Made by a program: the position numbers and the translations under genes. The notes below the pieces were generated by a model. The model saw only the letters and a program-made list of their open reading frames with translations, made no database searches and was not told where the DNA came from. 64,000 nucleotides of DNA, taken from Arthrobacter_D sp015752045 (lineage in GTDB: Bacteria; Actinomycetota; Actinomycetes; Actinomycetales; Micrococcaceae). Below, piece after piece: positions 1-8,125 of the stretch. The stretch lies in contig NZ_JADOUS010000005.1 of NCBI RefSeq assembly GCF_015752045.1, forward strand, positions 248,001 to 312,000, in the 5' to 3' direction. The number at the start of each line of letters is the position of its first letter. The first letter of the stretch is position 1.

Positions 1-739
1 GCGTGTAGAGCTGCTTGTCCTTGATGGTCTCGGGGACGTCACCGCGCACGATCGCCTGGGCGAGGCCCTCGACGACAGCGGTCTTGCCGACGCCCGGCTC
101 ACCGATCAGGACGGGGTTGTTCTTGGTGCGGCGGGAGAGGACCTGCATGACGCGTTCCATCTCCTGCTCGCGCCCGATCACGGGATCGAGTTTGGATTCG
201 CGGGCAGCCTGGGTCAGGTTGCGGCCGAACTGGTCCAGCACCACCGATCCGGCAGGGGTTCCCTCCTGCTGGGGACCGCCCGCGGCAGCGGGCTCCTTGC
301 CCTGGTACCCGGACAGCAGCTGGATGACCTGCTGGCGGACACGGTTAAGGTCGGCCCCGAGCTTGACGAGGACCTGCGCGGCGACGCCCTCACCCTCGCG
401 GATGAGACCGAGCAGGATGTGCTCGGTGCCGATGTAGTTGTGGCCGAGCTGGAGCGCCTCCCGCAGGGAGAGCTCCAGGACCTTCTTGGCCCGGGGGGTG
501 AAGGGGATGTGACCGGACGGGGCCTGCTGGCCTTGGCCGATGATCTCCTGGACCTGCTCCCGCACGGCACCCAGCGAGATGCTGAGCGACTCCAGCGCCT
601 TGGCGGCGACACCCTCACCCTCATGGATCAGGCCAAGCAGGATGTGCTCGGTGCCGATGTAATTGTGGTTGAGCATGCGGGCCTCTTCCTGGGCCAGCAC
701 AACAACTCGACGGGCACGATCTGTAAATCTTTCAAACAT
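1..739 (-). CDS. clpC: ClpC, AAA+ unfoldase of the Clp protease (5' part only)
   Basis: ATP-dependent unfoldase that feeds substrates to ClpP in the cytosol. Only the first 246 codons are inside the window; the gene runs off the left edge. The protein opens MFERFTDRARRVVVLAQEEA, followed by the doubled Clp N-domain (two related segments around residues 5-145, each with a NYIGTEHILLGL-like motif), a Gly/Ala/Gln linker, and then the first AAA+ domain, whose Walker A motif GEPGVGKT is visible about 30 residues before the edge. An AGGAG lies 10 bases before the ATG at 739. A ClgR-like palindrome lies about 70 bases upstream. The order clpC-lsr2-lysS is usual in Actinobacteria. ClpB is excluded because the N-terminal sequence is the ClpC type. 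Confidence 0.97.
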   Translation of the reverse strand, partial: MFERFTDRARRVVVLAQEEARMLNHNYIGTEHILLGLIHEGEGVAAKALESLSISLGAVREQVQEIIGQGQQAPSGHIPFTPRAKKVLELSLREALQLGHNYIGTEHILLGLIREGEGVAAQVLVKLGADLNRVRQQVIQLLSGYQGKEPAAAGGPQQEGTPAGSVVLDQFGRNLTQAARESKLDPVIGREQEMERVMQVLSRRTKNNPVLIGEPGVGKTAVVEGLAQAIVRGDVPETIKDKQLYT

Positions 740-806
740 CAGACACACACTCCTAGCTAACGCGTAATTCGATGCTACGGGCACGGGGTGTGCTTTGGGC
801 GCGTGT

Positions 807-819
807 TCGCCACAGGCGA
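807..819. promoter_or_regulatory. ClgR-type operator upstream of clpC
   Basis: TCGCCACAGGCGA is a perfect palindrome (five-base arms, three-base centre) 68 bases before the clpC start. It fits the known ClgR box (CGC-N5-GCG with Y and R inside). ClgR activates clpC and clpP genes in Corynebacterium, Streptomyces and Mycobacterium, so activation of clpC is the likely role. The match is by eye. Confidence 0.6.
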
Positions 820-824
820 GATAA

Positions 825-848
825 CGCCGGAGGGCTTCCGCCCCGGCG
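825..848 (-). terminator. Hairpin after lsr2
   Basis: CGCCGG and CCGGCG arms (plus two further pairs including a G-U) flank a short loop, 14 bases after the lsr2 stop codon on the minus strand. No T-run follows, as is common for actinobacterial terminators. It also separates lsr2 transcription from the clpC promoter region. Confidence 0.4.
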
Positions 849-862
849 CCTCCTCGGGGTGG

Positions 863-1198
863 TCAGCGCTGGGCTGCCCGGTACGCCTCGACGATCTCGC
901 CGTTCACGCGTCCGCGGGAGGAGACGTTGTAGCCGTTCTCCTTCGCCCACTCACGGATCTGGGCGGCTTCCTGGTTGCGCGACGACGACGCCGCGCTCGA
1001 GGTGTTCGACCGCTGCTTCGACTGGCTGCCACGACGGGCCGCGCCGACGTAGTCGGACAATGCCGACCGCAACTCCGAGGCATGCGTCTCCGAGAGGTCG
1101 ATCTCGTACTGCACGCCATCCAGTCCGAACCGCACGGTTTCGTCGGCTTCTCCGCCGTCGATGTCATCGATGAGAATAATCTTTACCTTCTGTGCCAC
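863..1198 (-). CDS. lsr2: Lsr2, nucleoid-associated xenogeneic silencer
   Basis: Small DNA-bridging protein that binds AT-rich DNA in the minor groove and silences foreign or stress genes. 111 residues, the usual length. The N-terminal dimerisation domain (about 1-60) carries the family start MAQKVKIILIDDIDGGEADE; a Ser/Gln-rich linker (about 65-80) leads to the C-terminal DNA-binding domain (IREWAKENGYNVSSRGRVNGE), whose RGR acts as the AT-hook-like tripeptide. GTG start with AGGAG six bases upstream. It has its own sigma-70-type promoter at 1241-1269 and an unusually AT-rich leader for this genome, which may allow autoregulation (inference). Confidence 0.97.
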   Translation of the reverse strand: MAQKVKIILIDDIDGGEADETVRFGLDGVQYEIDLSETHASELRSALSDYVGAARRGSQSKQRSNTSSAASSSRNQEAAQIREWAKENGYNVSSRGRVNGEIVEAYRAAQR

Positions 1199-1240
1199 GG
1201 TGCTCTCCTAATAATCTTCGATTTGAATGCCCCATAAATG

Positions 1241-1269
1241 ATTATGCGGCACCGTCCAATCGAGGTCAA
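1241..1269 (-). promoter_or_regulatory. lsr2 promoter
   Basis: Read on the minus strand: TTGACC (-35, 1269-1264), 17-base spacer, CATAAT (-10, 1246-1241). Close to the housekeeping sigma consensus. It gives a leader of about 37 bases that contains the AGGAG ribosome site. The stretch 1199-1260 is much richer in A+T than the surrounding DNA. Confidence 0.7.
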
Positions 1270-1290
1270 AGAAGGGCATTTCTATGTGCA

Positions 1291-1479
1291 CTAGCTTTCC
1301 TGTTCGCCCTTTTCCTCCGCCGCCGTCCCGCGGTCGCGCGCATCCTCGGCGTCCTGCAATTCCTCCGCGCGCGCCATGGCCTCGCGTTCGGCCCGGTCGG
1401 CGTTGAATATGGCCTTGATCACGAAGTAGAAAAGCACTGCCAAGCAGGCTGAGGGTAGGAGGACCGCCACATATTCCAC
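1291..1479 (-). CDS. Small membrane protein downstream of lysS
   Basis: 62 residues, GTG start two bases after the lysS stop, so probably translated by coupling to lysS. Residues 2-23 form one hydrophobic helix (EYVAVLLPSACLAVLFYFVI); the rest is charged and mostly Glu/Ala/Arg rich (AMARAEELQDAEDARDRG), likely a cytoplasmic helix. No known function. The gene lies just upstream of the lsr2 promoter. Hydrophobic-then-charged composition and tight spacing support a real gene; I do not recognise a named family. Confidence 0.7.
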   Translation of the reverse strand: MEYVAVLLPSACLAVLFYFVIKAIFNADRAEREAMARAEELQDAEDARDRGTAAEEKGEQES

Positions 1480-1481
1480 GA

Positions 1482-2984
1482 CTACTGGCCGCCTTCGGGC
1501 TTGAGAATGGGGAAGAGGATCGACTCGCGAATTCCGACGTTCGTGAAAAGCATCACGAGGCGGTCGATTCCGAGTCCGATGCCGCCCATGGGAGGGGCAC
1601 CGTATTCGAGTGCCCGGAGGAAGTCCTCGTCCAGCTGCATGGCTTCGTGATCGCCGGCCGCGGCCTGGCGGGACTGCTCCGTGAGCCGCTCGCGCTGGAT
1701 GACCGGGTCGATGAGCTCGGAGAAGGCCGTTCCGCGCTCCATGCCCCCGATGATCAGGTCCCAGGCCTCGATCAGCCGTGGGTCCTCGCGGTGCGGGCGG
1801 GCGAGCGGCTGGGCGGACGGCGGGTAGTCGTAGACGAAGGTCGGCTGGATGAGCGTGGGCTCCACGATCTCCGAGAACAGCTCCAGCACCACCTTCTCGG
1901 CGCCCCACGCCGGGTCGAGGGAGACCTCGTGCCGCTCGGCGATGGACCGCAGCTCCTCCACCGGAGTGTCGGGCGTGACCTCCTGGCCCACGGCCGTGGA
2001 CAGGCCGGGGTAGACGCCGAGCCACGCCCACTCGCCGTCGAGCTCGATCGTGCCCTTCGCCGTCTCGATGGTGCGCGATCCGAGCAGGTCGGCGCAGGCG
2101 AGGATCATCTCCTTCATGCGGTCCGCCATGACGAACTGGTCCGCGTAGGCCTCGTAGCACTCGAGCATGGTGAATTCCGGGCTGTGCGTGGAATCCACGC
2201 CCTCGTTGCGGAAGATGCGCCCGATCTCGTAGACGCGGTCGATCCCGCCGACGACCGCGCGCTTCAGGTACAGCTCGAGGGCGATCCGCAGGGTCATCTT
2301 CTGGTCGAACGCGTTGAGGTGCGTGGCGAACGGGCGCGCCGTCGCGCCGCCGTGGACGAGCTGGAGGACGGGCGTCTCCACCTCGATGTAGTCGTGGCGG
2401 TTGAGCGTCTCCCGGACGGTCCGCGTGATGGCCGCGCGCGTGCGCACCATCTGGCGGGCCTCCTCGCGCACCATGAGGTCAACGTAGCGCTGGCGCACGC
2501 GTGTCTCCTCGTTCACGCCCGCGTGCAGCGTGGGCAGCGGGCGGAGGGCCTTGGACGCCATGGTCCAGGAAGCGGCCATGACGGACAGTTCGCCGCGGCG
2601 GGAGCTGATGACCTCGCCGCGCACCTGGACGTGGTCGCCGAGGTCCACGAGGGCCTTCCACTCGGCGAGGCTGTCGGCGCCGATCTCGGCGAGGCTCAGC
2701 ATGACCTGGAGCCGCGTGCCGTCGCCCTCCTGCAGGGTCGCGAAGCACAGCTTGCCCGAGTTGCGGATGAAGACCACGCGGCCGACGACGGCGGCGTGCT
2801 GCCCGCTCGATTCCCCGGTGTCGAGACCGGCGAACTGCTTCCGGATCTCCCCCAGCGAATGCGTGCGCTCCGGCCGGACCGGGTAGGGCTGCATTCCGGC
2901 GTCGAGCAGGGCTGCGCGCTTCTGCAGCCGAAAGCGCATCTGCTCGTTGAGGTCGTCCGCGGGGAGGGTGTCGTCGTGGGTCAC
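1482..2984 (-). CDS. lysS: Lysyl-tRNA synthetase, class II
   Basis: Charges tRNA-Lys with lysine. 500 residues, normal for bacterial class II LysRS. N-terminal OB-fold anticodon domain (about 50-160), then the catalytic core with motif 2 (RIFRNEGVDSTHSPEFTML) and motif 3 (GIGLGIDRLVMLF) near the C-terminus. The frame stays open far upstream, but homology begins at the GTG at 2984 (THDDTLPADD). No Shine-Dalgarno precedes it; TAAACT lies eight bases upstream, which suggests a leaderless transcript separate from the panC message. panC ends 47 bases upstream. Confidence 0.96.
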   Translation of the reverse strand: MTHDDTLPADDLNEQMRFRLQKRAALLDAGMQPYPVRPERTHSLGEIRKQFAGLDTGESSGQHAAVVGRVVFIRNSGKLCFATLQEGDGTRLQVMLSLAEIGADSLAEWKALVDLGDHVQVRGEVISSRRGELSVMAASWTMASKALRPLPTLHAGVNEETRVRQRYVDLMVREEARQMVRTRAAITRTVRETLNRHDYIEVETPVLQLVHGGATARPFATHLNAFDQKMTLRIALELYLKRAVVGGIDRVYEIGRIFRNEGVDSTHSPEFTMLECYEAYADQFVMADRMKEMILACADLLGSRTIETAKGTIELDGEWAWLGVYPGLSTAVGQEVTPDTPVEELRSIAERHEVSLDPAWGAEKVVLELFSEIVEPTLIQPTFVYDYPPSAQPLARPHREDPRLIEAWDLIIGGMERGTAFSELIDPVIQRERLTEQSRQAAAGDHEAMQLDEDFLRALEYGAPPMGGIGLGIDRLVMLFTNVGIRESILFPILKPEGGQ

Positions 2985-2992
2985 GGTAGACA

Positions 2993-2998
2993 AGTTTA
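2993..2998 (-). promoter_or_regulatory. -10 hexamer for leaderless lysS
   Basis: TAAACT eight bases before the lysS GTG, with no ribosome site between. Transcription would begin at or next to the start codon. No clear -35. Confidence 0.5.
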
Positions 2999-3031
2999 CG
3001 GCTCCCGTCCGGGCGTCCGGGCCGGTGCGGG

Positions 3032-3973
3032 TCAGTGCGGGGCCGGCAGGGTGGTGTTGTCGATCAGCCGGACGGCGCCCACCCGGGCCGCGACGACGGC
3101 GAGGGCAGCGTGCGGCGCGGGGCCGGAAGCCGCGGTGGGAGCGAAGGAGGCCGGATCGACGACGTCGAGGTAGTCGAGGTCCACGCCCTCCGCGGCGGTG
3201 ATCCGCGCACGGGCGGCAGCGAGGTCGAGCGGTTCCCCGCGCGCGGCCCGATCGCGGAGTGCGGCCAGCGTCCGCGACAGGACCAGGGCGGCGGAGCGCT
3301 CGTCGTCGGACAGGAACCGGTTGCGGCTCGACAGCGCCAGGCCGTCGTGGTCGCGCACGATCGGCACGCCCTCGATGCGCACCCGCAGGTCGAGGTCCAG
3401 CACCATCCGGCGGATGAGGGACAGCTGCTGGGCGTCCTTCTCGCCGAAGTATGCGCGGTAGGAGGCCCGGGTGGCGGGCTGTGCCAGGTTGAGGAGCTTG
3501 GCGACGACGGTCAGCATGCCGTCGAAATGGCCCGGGCGGGAGGCCCCCTCGAATACTCCGCCCGCAGGGCCGGCACTCACGCGGACCAGCGGCTCCCCGC
3601 CCGGGTACATGTCCTCGACGGCCGGGGCGAACACGAGGTCCACGCCCTGGGCCCCGAGCAGCCGCAGGTCCTCGTCGAGGGTGCGCGGGTAGCGGTCGAG
3701 GTCGGCCTGGTCGCCGAACTGCAGGGGATTCACGAAGATCGACGCGACGACGACGTCGTCGGCCGTGCGCGCGGCACGGGCCAGCGCGGCGTGGCCCGCG
3801 TGCAGGCCGCCCATGGTGGGGACGAGACCGAGCGAGAGCCGGGCGTCCCCGGCGTCCGCGGCGTCGGCCCGTGACCGGGCGGCGTCCAGCAGGGTGGCCG
3901 TGGCCGCGCGGAGTTCCGCGGGGGTGGAGACGAGGAGCGGGATGGCCGGGCGGTCTGGGCCGGTCGGGATCAC
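3032..3973 (-). CDS. panC: Pantothenate synthetase
   Basis: Condenses pantoate and beta-alanine using ATP, the last step of vitamin B5 synthesis. 313 residues. Signature motifs: PTMGGLHAGHAAL (52-64, HIGH-like ATP site), FVNPLQFG, FEGASRPGHFDGM, YFGEKDAQQ and LSSRNRFLS. N-terminal extension of about 45 residues before the core, and an Ala-rich C-terminus. GTG start with GAAGGA six bases upstream. It follows a DUF2520 reductase gene, a common actinobacterial pairing. Confidence 0.96.
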   Translation of the reverse strand: MIPTGPDRPAIPLLVSTPAELRAATATLLDAARSRADAADAGDARLSLGLVPTMGGLHAGHAALARAARTADDVVVASIFVNPLQFGDQADLDRYPRTLDEDLRLLGAQGVDLVFAPAVEDMYPGGEPLVRVSAGPAGGVFEGASRPGHFDGMLTVVAKLLNLAQPATRASYRAYFGEKDAQQLSLIRRMVLDLDLRVRIEGVPIVRDHDGLALSSRNRFLSDDERSAALVLSRTLAALRDRAARGEPLDLAAARARITAAEGVDLDYLDVVDPASFAPTAASGPAPHAALAVVAARVGAVRLIDNTTLPAPH

Positions 3974-4038
3974 GGATGGTCCTTCGGGAAGTGGATGGAT
4001 GGCGGACCCGCGGTCGGGGCCTGCCGGGGCAGGAGGAG

Positions 4039-5004
4039 TCAGGACGGCAGCCCGCCGGGGGCGTCCGGACCGCCGGGAGCCCCGGGTGCGGGCGCTCCGG
4101 CCTCACCCGGTGCATCCGCGAGGATCGCGAGGATCGCGTCCCCCTGGGCGGGCGAGAGGACGCCCCGCTCGAGGGCGCGCAGGGCCGTGGCACGGGCCAT
4201 GCCCAGGTAGGCCTGGCGCGTGTCCGCGGCGTCGTGCGCCTCGAGCGCCGCACGGTGGGCCCGGACCGTCCCGGCGTCCCCCCGCGCCACCGGGCCCGTC
4301 AGGGCGCCTTCGCCCGAGGACAGCGCGTTCTCGAGGGAGGCCTTCATGAGCGGGCCGAGCATGCGGTCGGGCTGCTGGACGCCGAGGTCCACGAGGAGCT
4401 GTGCGGACTGGGCGGCGATGGTGACGAGGTGGTTCGACGCGTGGGCGAGGGCCGCGTGGTACAGGGCACGCGACTCCTCCTCGATGACCACCGGCTCTGC
4501 GCCCATCTCGACGACGAGCGCCTGGGCGATGGGCAGTACGGCGGACGGCGCGGTGACCCCGAACATGCTGTCCGGGAGGCGCCCGAGATCCAGCGACAGC
4601 CCGGTGAAGGTCATTGCCGGGTGGATCGCCAGCGGGATGGCACCGGCCGCGCGGGCCGGAGCCAGCACGGAGGTGCCGTAGCGCCCGGACGTATGGACCA
4701 CGAGCTGCCCGGCCTGCCACGCGCCGAGCCGGGCGAGCCCCTCGACCAGGTCCGGCAGGGCGTCGTCGGGCACCGCGAGCAGCACGAGTTCGGCCCGCTC
4801 GATGATGTCGGGGATCTCGAGCACCGGCACCCCGGGCAGGAGGTTCTCGGCCCGCTCACGGCTGGCCTCGGAGACCGCGGAGACCCCCACGACGGCGTGC
4901 CCGGCCGACCGCAGGGCGGCACCCAGCACGGAGCCCACCTTGCCCGCGCCCACGATGCCGACGCCGAGGCGACCGGGCCGTCGGGATGCGTCAGTGCCGG
5001 CCAT
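4039..5004 (-). CDS. DUF2520 / Rossmann-like reductase next to panC
   Basis: 321 residues. N-terminal Rossmann fold with GIVGAGKVGSVLG (16-28), then the DUF2520 helical domain (about 150-290) and a Gly/Pro/Ala-rich tail. The fold is that of ketopantoate reductase and 6-phosphogluconate dehydrogenase relatives. A DUF2520 protein has, to my memory, been described as an alternative ketopantoate reductase (PanG) in Francisella; the position immediately before panC fits that role here, but substrate is inferred from context. Its first 14 bases overlap the end of the PH-domain gene, so it is in the same operon. Confidence 0.85.
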   Translation of the reverse strand: MAGTDASRRPGRLGVGIVGAGKVGSVLGAALRSAGHAVVGVSAVSEASRERAENLLPGVPVLEIPDIIERAELVLLAVPDDALPDLVEGLARLGAWQAGQLVVHTSGRYGTSVLAPARAAGAIPLAIHPAMTFTGLSLDLGRLPDSMFGVTAPSAVLPIAQALVVEMGAEPVVIEEESRALYHAALAHASNHLVTIAAQSAQLLVDLGVQQPDRMLGPLMKASLENALSSGEGALTGPVARGDAGTVRAHRAALEAHDAADTRQAYLGMARATALRALERGVLSPAQGDAILAILADAPGEAGAPAPGAPGGPDAPGGLPS

Positions 5005-6631
5005 CGGCGACCTCCTCGGCGTTCCGGGGTGACGGCGTGTAGCGCGGCGCGACGGGCATCACCTGGTGGGGAGCCGGCGATGCCTGCCCGGCGTGCGGCG
5101 TGGCGTCGTCGACGGGAGACCCGCCCTCCGCGGGGAGCGCCGCGGAGGGCTGCGCGACGGCCGGTCGCATCCACTGTTCGGGACCGCTGCGGCGCCGCGC
5201 CTCCGCGGCACGCGCGGCCTGGCCGTGGAACAGCTCCCACGCCGTCGGGGCGTCGGCGAGCGTCACGCGCGGGCTCACGGGACCGGGTGTCGTGTGCAGG
5301 ACCAGATGTGCCACGCGGAAGCGGCGGTCCACGGGCCCCTGTTCGATCGCCAGCGACTGGGTCCGCTCGTGCGGGACGACGGCGAGCCGCCGCCACAGCA
5401 CGCCGGAGCGGACGAGCAGGGCCGTCCCGGTCACCGCGAAGCCGGTGCGCCGCCACGCCAGCGGCGCGAGCCACAGTGCGCGGCGGGGGCTGGTGACGAA
5501 TCCTTCCCCGCCGTCGCGGCCGTCCATCCCGGCGGCGAAGACCTCGACGGGCCGCCCGGTGCCGGGGTCGGGCAGGACGAGGGCGAGGATCTGCAGCACC
5601 TCGTCGCGCGTGCCAACGGGCAGGAGGGTGGCGCGGGCCTGCCCCTCGTTCGACGCCGATGCGCCGTACCCGGCCACGTTCGCCGTCACGCGGTACCACC
5701 CCTTGAGCCGCCAGAGCGGCGACTGGACGATCCCCAGCGCCTGCACCCGCCCGGGAGGCACGGTCTGCGCGCGCGTGTCCAGGAGTCCGTACCGGATCCG
5801 GAGGCCGTCGGGGGAGGTCGCGGCGCGGAAGTTGTACCCCGTGCTCAGGGCGGACCAGTAGGACCCCGCCACGCCGATCAGGATCGGGATGAAGGACGTC
5901 GCGACGATCGGGGTCTCGAACACCACTCCGAGGGTGATGATGACGATGGTGGCCACCACGAGGGCCATGCTCGTCCCTGACAGGACCGCGGATCCGATGA
6001 CCCGTCCCGGCGGGACCACCACCACCTCGCGCTCGGGCGCTTCGACGATCTCCTCCGGATGCTCAGGATCCGGATCCACCCCCGCGGCCCGGGCGAGGAT
6101 GGTGGCACGCAGCCGGCGGGCATCGTCGAGCCGCAGGAAGGCGAGCCGGACCGCCGACTCCCCGGCGTCCGCCACCTCGAACTTGAGTTCGGCGAGTCCG
6201 AAGATGCGGGCGAGGAACGGCTGAACGATGTCGATGGCCTGGACCCTGTCGAGCCTCGCCTGCCGCTGCTGACGGAACACGACGCCGGAGTGGACGCGGA
6301 CGTGGTCACGGGTGATCTGGTAGCGGGTGCAGTACCAGGAGAGGAGGAACGCGCCCGCGACGATCGTGACGATGCCCAGCAGGATCCCGACGGCGGCGAG
6401 GACGCCGAACCCCTCGGGCAGGGGGGAGCGCTCGCGCGGCCCCGGGCCGAACAGTCCCTCGAACCAGTCGCGGCCCACGAAGTAGAGGACGGCGACGAGG
6501 GCGATCCACCCGCGCACGAGAGGCGAGATGACGTGGACGCGCTGCCACCGCTCGACGGGGCCGGCCTGCTCGGCGGCGTCGCCGGCCGCCGGCTGCGGCA
6601 CAGCGGGCGGCGGTTGCTGCGGGTCAGTCAC
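4991..6631 (-). CDS. Large PH-domain membrane protein (YdbT-like)
   Basis: 546 residues with repeated bacterial PH (bPH2) units between pairs of membrane helices: helices near 42-56 and 78-103, PH unit about 105-190 (CTRYQITRDHVRVHSGV), helices about 225-275, PH unit about 285-365 (FRAATSPDGLRIRYGLLDT), and a third degenerate unit about 400-480. The C-terminal 70 residues are Pro/Ala-rich and disordered. B. subtilis YdbS/YdbT have been linked to antimicrobial resistance; the molecular role is unknown. The GTG start overlaps the preceding small PH gene by four bases (GTGA). Confidence 0.88.
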   Translation of the reverse strand: MTDPQQPPPAVPQPAAGDAAEQAGPVERWQRVHVISPLVRGWIALVAVLYFVGRDWFEGLFGPGPRERSPLPEGFGVLAAVGILLGIVTIVAGAFLLSWYCTRYQITRDHVRVHSGVVFRQQRQARLDRVQAIDIVQPFLARIFGLAELKFEVADAGESAVRLAFLRLDDARRLRATILARAAGVDPDPEHPEEIVEAPEREVVVVPPGRVIGSAVLSGTSMALVVATIVIITLGVVFETPIVATSFIPILIGVAGSYWSALSTGYNFRAATSPDGLRIRYGLLDTRAQTVPPGRVQALGIVQSPLWRLKGWYRVTANVAGYGASASNEGQARATLLPVGTRDEVLQILALVLPDPGTGRPVEVFAAGMDGRDGGEGFVTSPRRALWLAPLAWRRTGFAVTGTALLVRSGVLWRRLAVVPHERTQSLAIEQGPVDRRFRVAHLVLHTTPGPVSPRVTLADAPTAWELFHGQAARAAEARRRSGPEQWMRPAVAQPSAALPAEGGSPVDDATPHAGQASPAPHQVMPVAPRYTPSPRNAEEVADGRH

Positions 6632-7143
6632 AGCCCTGCCAGCCGGGCTTGTCCGCGCGCGGACAGCTGCTCGCGCAGCCTGGCTCCTTCGTCGGTCGGC
6701 AGCCCCGGGATCTCGGCGTTCGTGGCGGGCGATGCCGTGTGGAGCTTGAGGGTGCAGATCCCGAAGGCCCGCTCCAGGGGGCCGACGGCGACGTCGACGT
6801 ACTGCATCCGGCCGTAGGGCACCACCATGGTGCGCTGGAAGATGACGCCCTGGCGGACGAGGAGGTCGTCGTCGCGCTCGGCGTAGCCGATGGCCGCCAC
6901 CTGGCGCGGGAGGAGCAGGCCCCGCCACACCGCACCGATGAGCACGACGACGGGCAGCCCCCACGCGAGCCAGAGGGGAGGGAAGGACTCCCAGACGCCG
7001 GTGAGGCGCAGGACGAGCGGTATGCAGGCCAGGACGAGCCACACCAGCGATCCGATGAGCCAGCCGAGCACCCTGACCCGCAGGTACTTCGGTGACACCC
7101 TGGACCACTCGAGCCCCGACGGGTCGATCGGTTCCCTACGCAT
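6628..7143 (-). CDS. Small PH-domain membrane protein (YdbS-like)
   Basis: 171 residues. Two membrane helices (about 25-49 and 57-76) followed by one bPH2 domain (YAERDDDLLVRQGVIFQRTMVV is its start), ending in GLPTDEGARLREQL, a typical family end. It pairs with the larger PH protein next to it; the two probably form one membrane complex. Its start overlaps the DUF3180 gene by eight bases. The frame is open further upstream but the MRREPIDPSGLEW start matches the family. Confidence 0.9.
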   Translation of the reverse strand: MRREPIDPSGLEWSRVSPKYLRVRVLGWLIGSLVWLVLACIPLVLRLTGVWESFPPLWLAWGLPVVVLIGAVWRGLLLPRQVAAIGYAERDDDLLVRQGVIFQRTMVVPYGRMQYVDVAVGPLERAFGICTLKLHTASPATNAEIPGLPTDEGARLREQLSARGQARLAGL

Positions 7144-7624
7144 ACTCCCCCTCGCTCTCCCCGCCCGGTGCGCCCGTGCCGTCGTCGTCGGATGGGAGCC
7201 TGCAGAAGTCCTCGACCACCAATCCCACCATGATCATGACGATTCCACCCACCATGAGGGCCACCGATCCCCAGAGGGGCGCCAGGGTGGAACGGACCGA
7301 CAGGAGCGCCACCTGGTCGACGAAGATCCCGGCGTGCCAGCCGAGGCTCACCGCGCCGGCGTAGGCGCAGGCCTGGGCGAGGACGAGGGTGCGCGTGGCG
7401 AGGATCGGATCGAGCGGGCGGTCGCGCTTGCCGTTGCGCCAGCGCAGCACGCGCCGGCCGAATACGAGGGTGATCGCGATGATCACCGCCGTGGTCACGA
7501 GGGACGTCAGCGGGAGGGTCGGCGTGCCGTAGCCGTTGCGGGTGGCGAACCAGTTGACCAGCCAGCCGGCGAGTCCGGCCACCAGCCCCACGAGGGCCAG
7601 CCAGCGGAACCGAAGGGTGCTCAC
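7136..7624 (-). CDS. DUF3180 membrane protein
   Basis: 162 residues with four predicted membrane helices (about 7-26, 39-56, 79-97 and 112-140) and a short acidic C-terminal tail (LPSDDDGTGAPGGESEGEYA). The family is restricted to Actinobacteria and almost always follows folK. Function unknown. It lies six bases after folK and overlaps the PH-domain gene, so it is co-expressed with folate synthesis. Confidence 0.9.
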   Translation of the reverse strand: MSTLRFRWLALVGLVAGLAGWLVNWFATRNGYGTPTLPLTSLVTTAVIIAITLVFGRRVLRWRNGKRDRPLDPILATRTLVLAQACAYAGAVSLGWHAGIFVDQVALLSVRSTLAPLWGSVALMVGGIVMIMVGLVVEDFCRLPSDDDGTGAPGGESEGEYA

Positions 7625-7630
7625 AGCGTC

Positions 7631-8125
7631 CTAGACTCCCTCGAAGGGCACCAGGCCCGCAAGGTCCTCGGCTTCCGCGGCGAGTTCGGCCACGGGCCGT
7701 CCCCCGAGTTCGGCCCCGGCATCCATCCATGCCCAGGGCTGGAGGACGAAGGCGCGGGTCGCCGCACGGGGGTGCGGGACGGTCAGGGTCTCGTCGTCGG
7801 AGACCCAGGTCCCGTAGGTGATGATGTCGACGTCGAGCGTCCGCGGGCCCCAGCGGACGGTGCGCTTGCGGTGATGCCGTTCCTCGACGGCCTGGCAGTG
7901 GGCGAGCAGCTCGTGCGGGCCCAGGTCCGTCTCGATCTCGATCACCATGTTGAGGTAGTCGGGCTGCTCGGGACCGCCGACGGGCTTGGTGCGCACCACG
8001 GGCGACACCGCGCGCAGGCGGACGTCGTCCGATCCGACGAGGTCGGCGACGGCGAGCACCAGGGTGTCGTTGCTGGCTCCCAGGTTGCTGCCGAGGGCCA
8101 GCACGGAGCGCACCGTGCCGCTCAC
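7631..8125 (-). CDS. folK: 6-hydroxymethyl-dihydropterin pyrophosphokinase
   Basis: Adds pyrophosphate from ATP to 6-hydroxymethyl-7,8-dihydropterin in folate synthesis. 164 residues. Shows ALGSNLGASNDT (10-21), the SPVVRTKPVGGPEQPDYLN segment, and the RTVRWGPRTLDVDII signature with the metal-binding Asp pair. The start overlaps folB by four bases. The four fol genes together make dihydropteroate from GTP except for the phosphatase step. Confidence 0.96.
   Translation of the reverse strand: MSGTVRSVLALGSNLGASNDTLVLAVADLVGSDDVRLRAVSPVVRTKPVGGPEQPDYLNMVIEIETDLGPHELLAHCQAVEERHHRKRTVRWGPRTLDVDIITYGTWVSDDETLTVPHPRAATRAFVLQPWAWMDAGAELGGRPVAELAAEAEDLAGLVPFEGV

Noticed and set aside
1482..4253. A 923-codon open frame covering lysS and upstream DNA.
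   Set aside because: Only the part after 2984 is LysRS; the rest is Arg/Pro-rich shadow across panC in a GC-rich frame.
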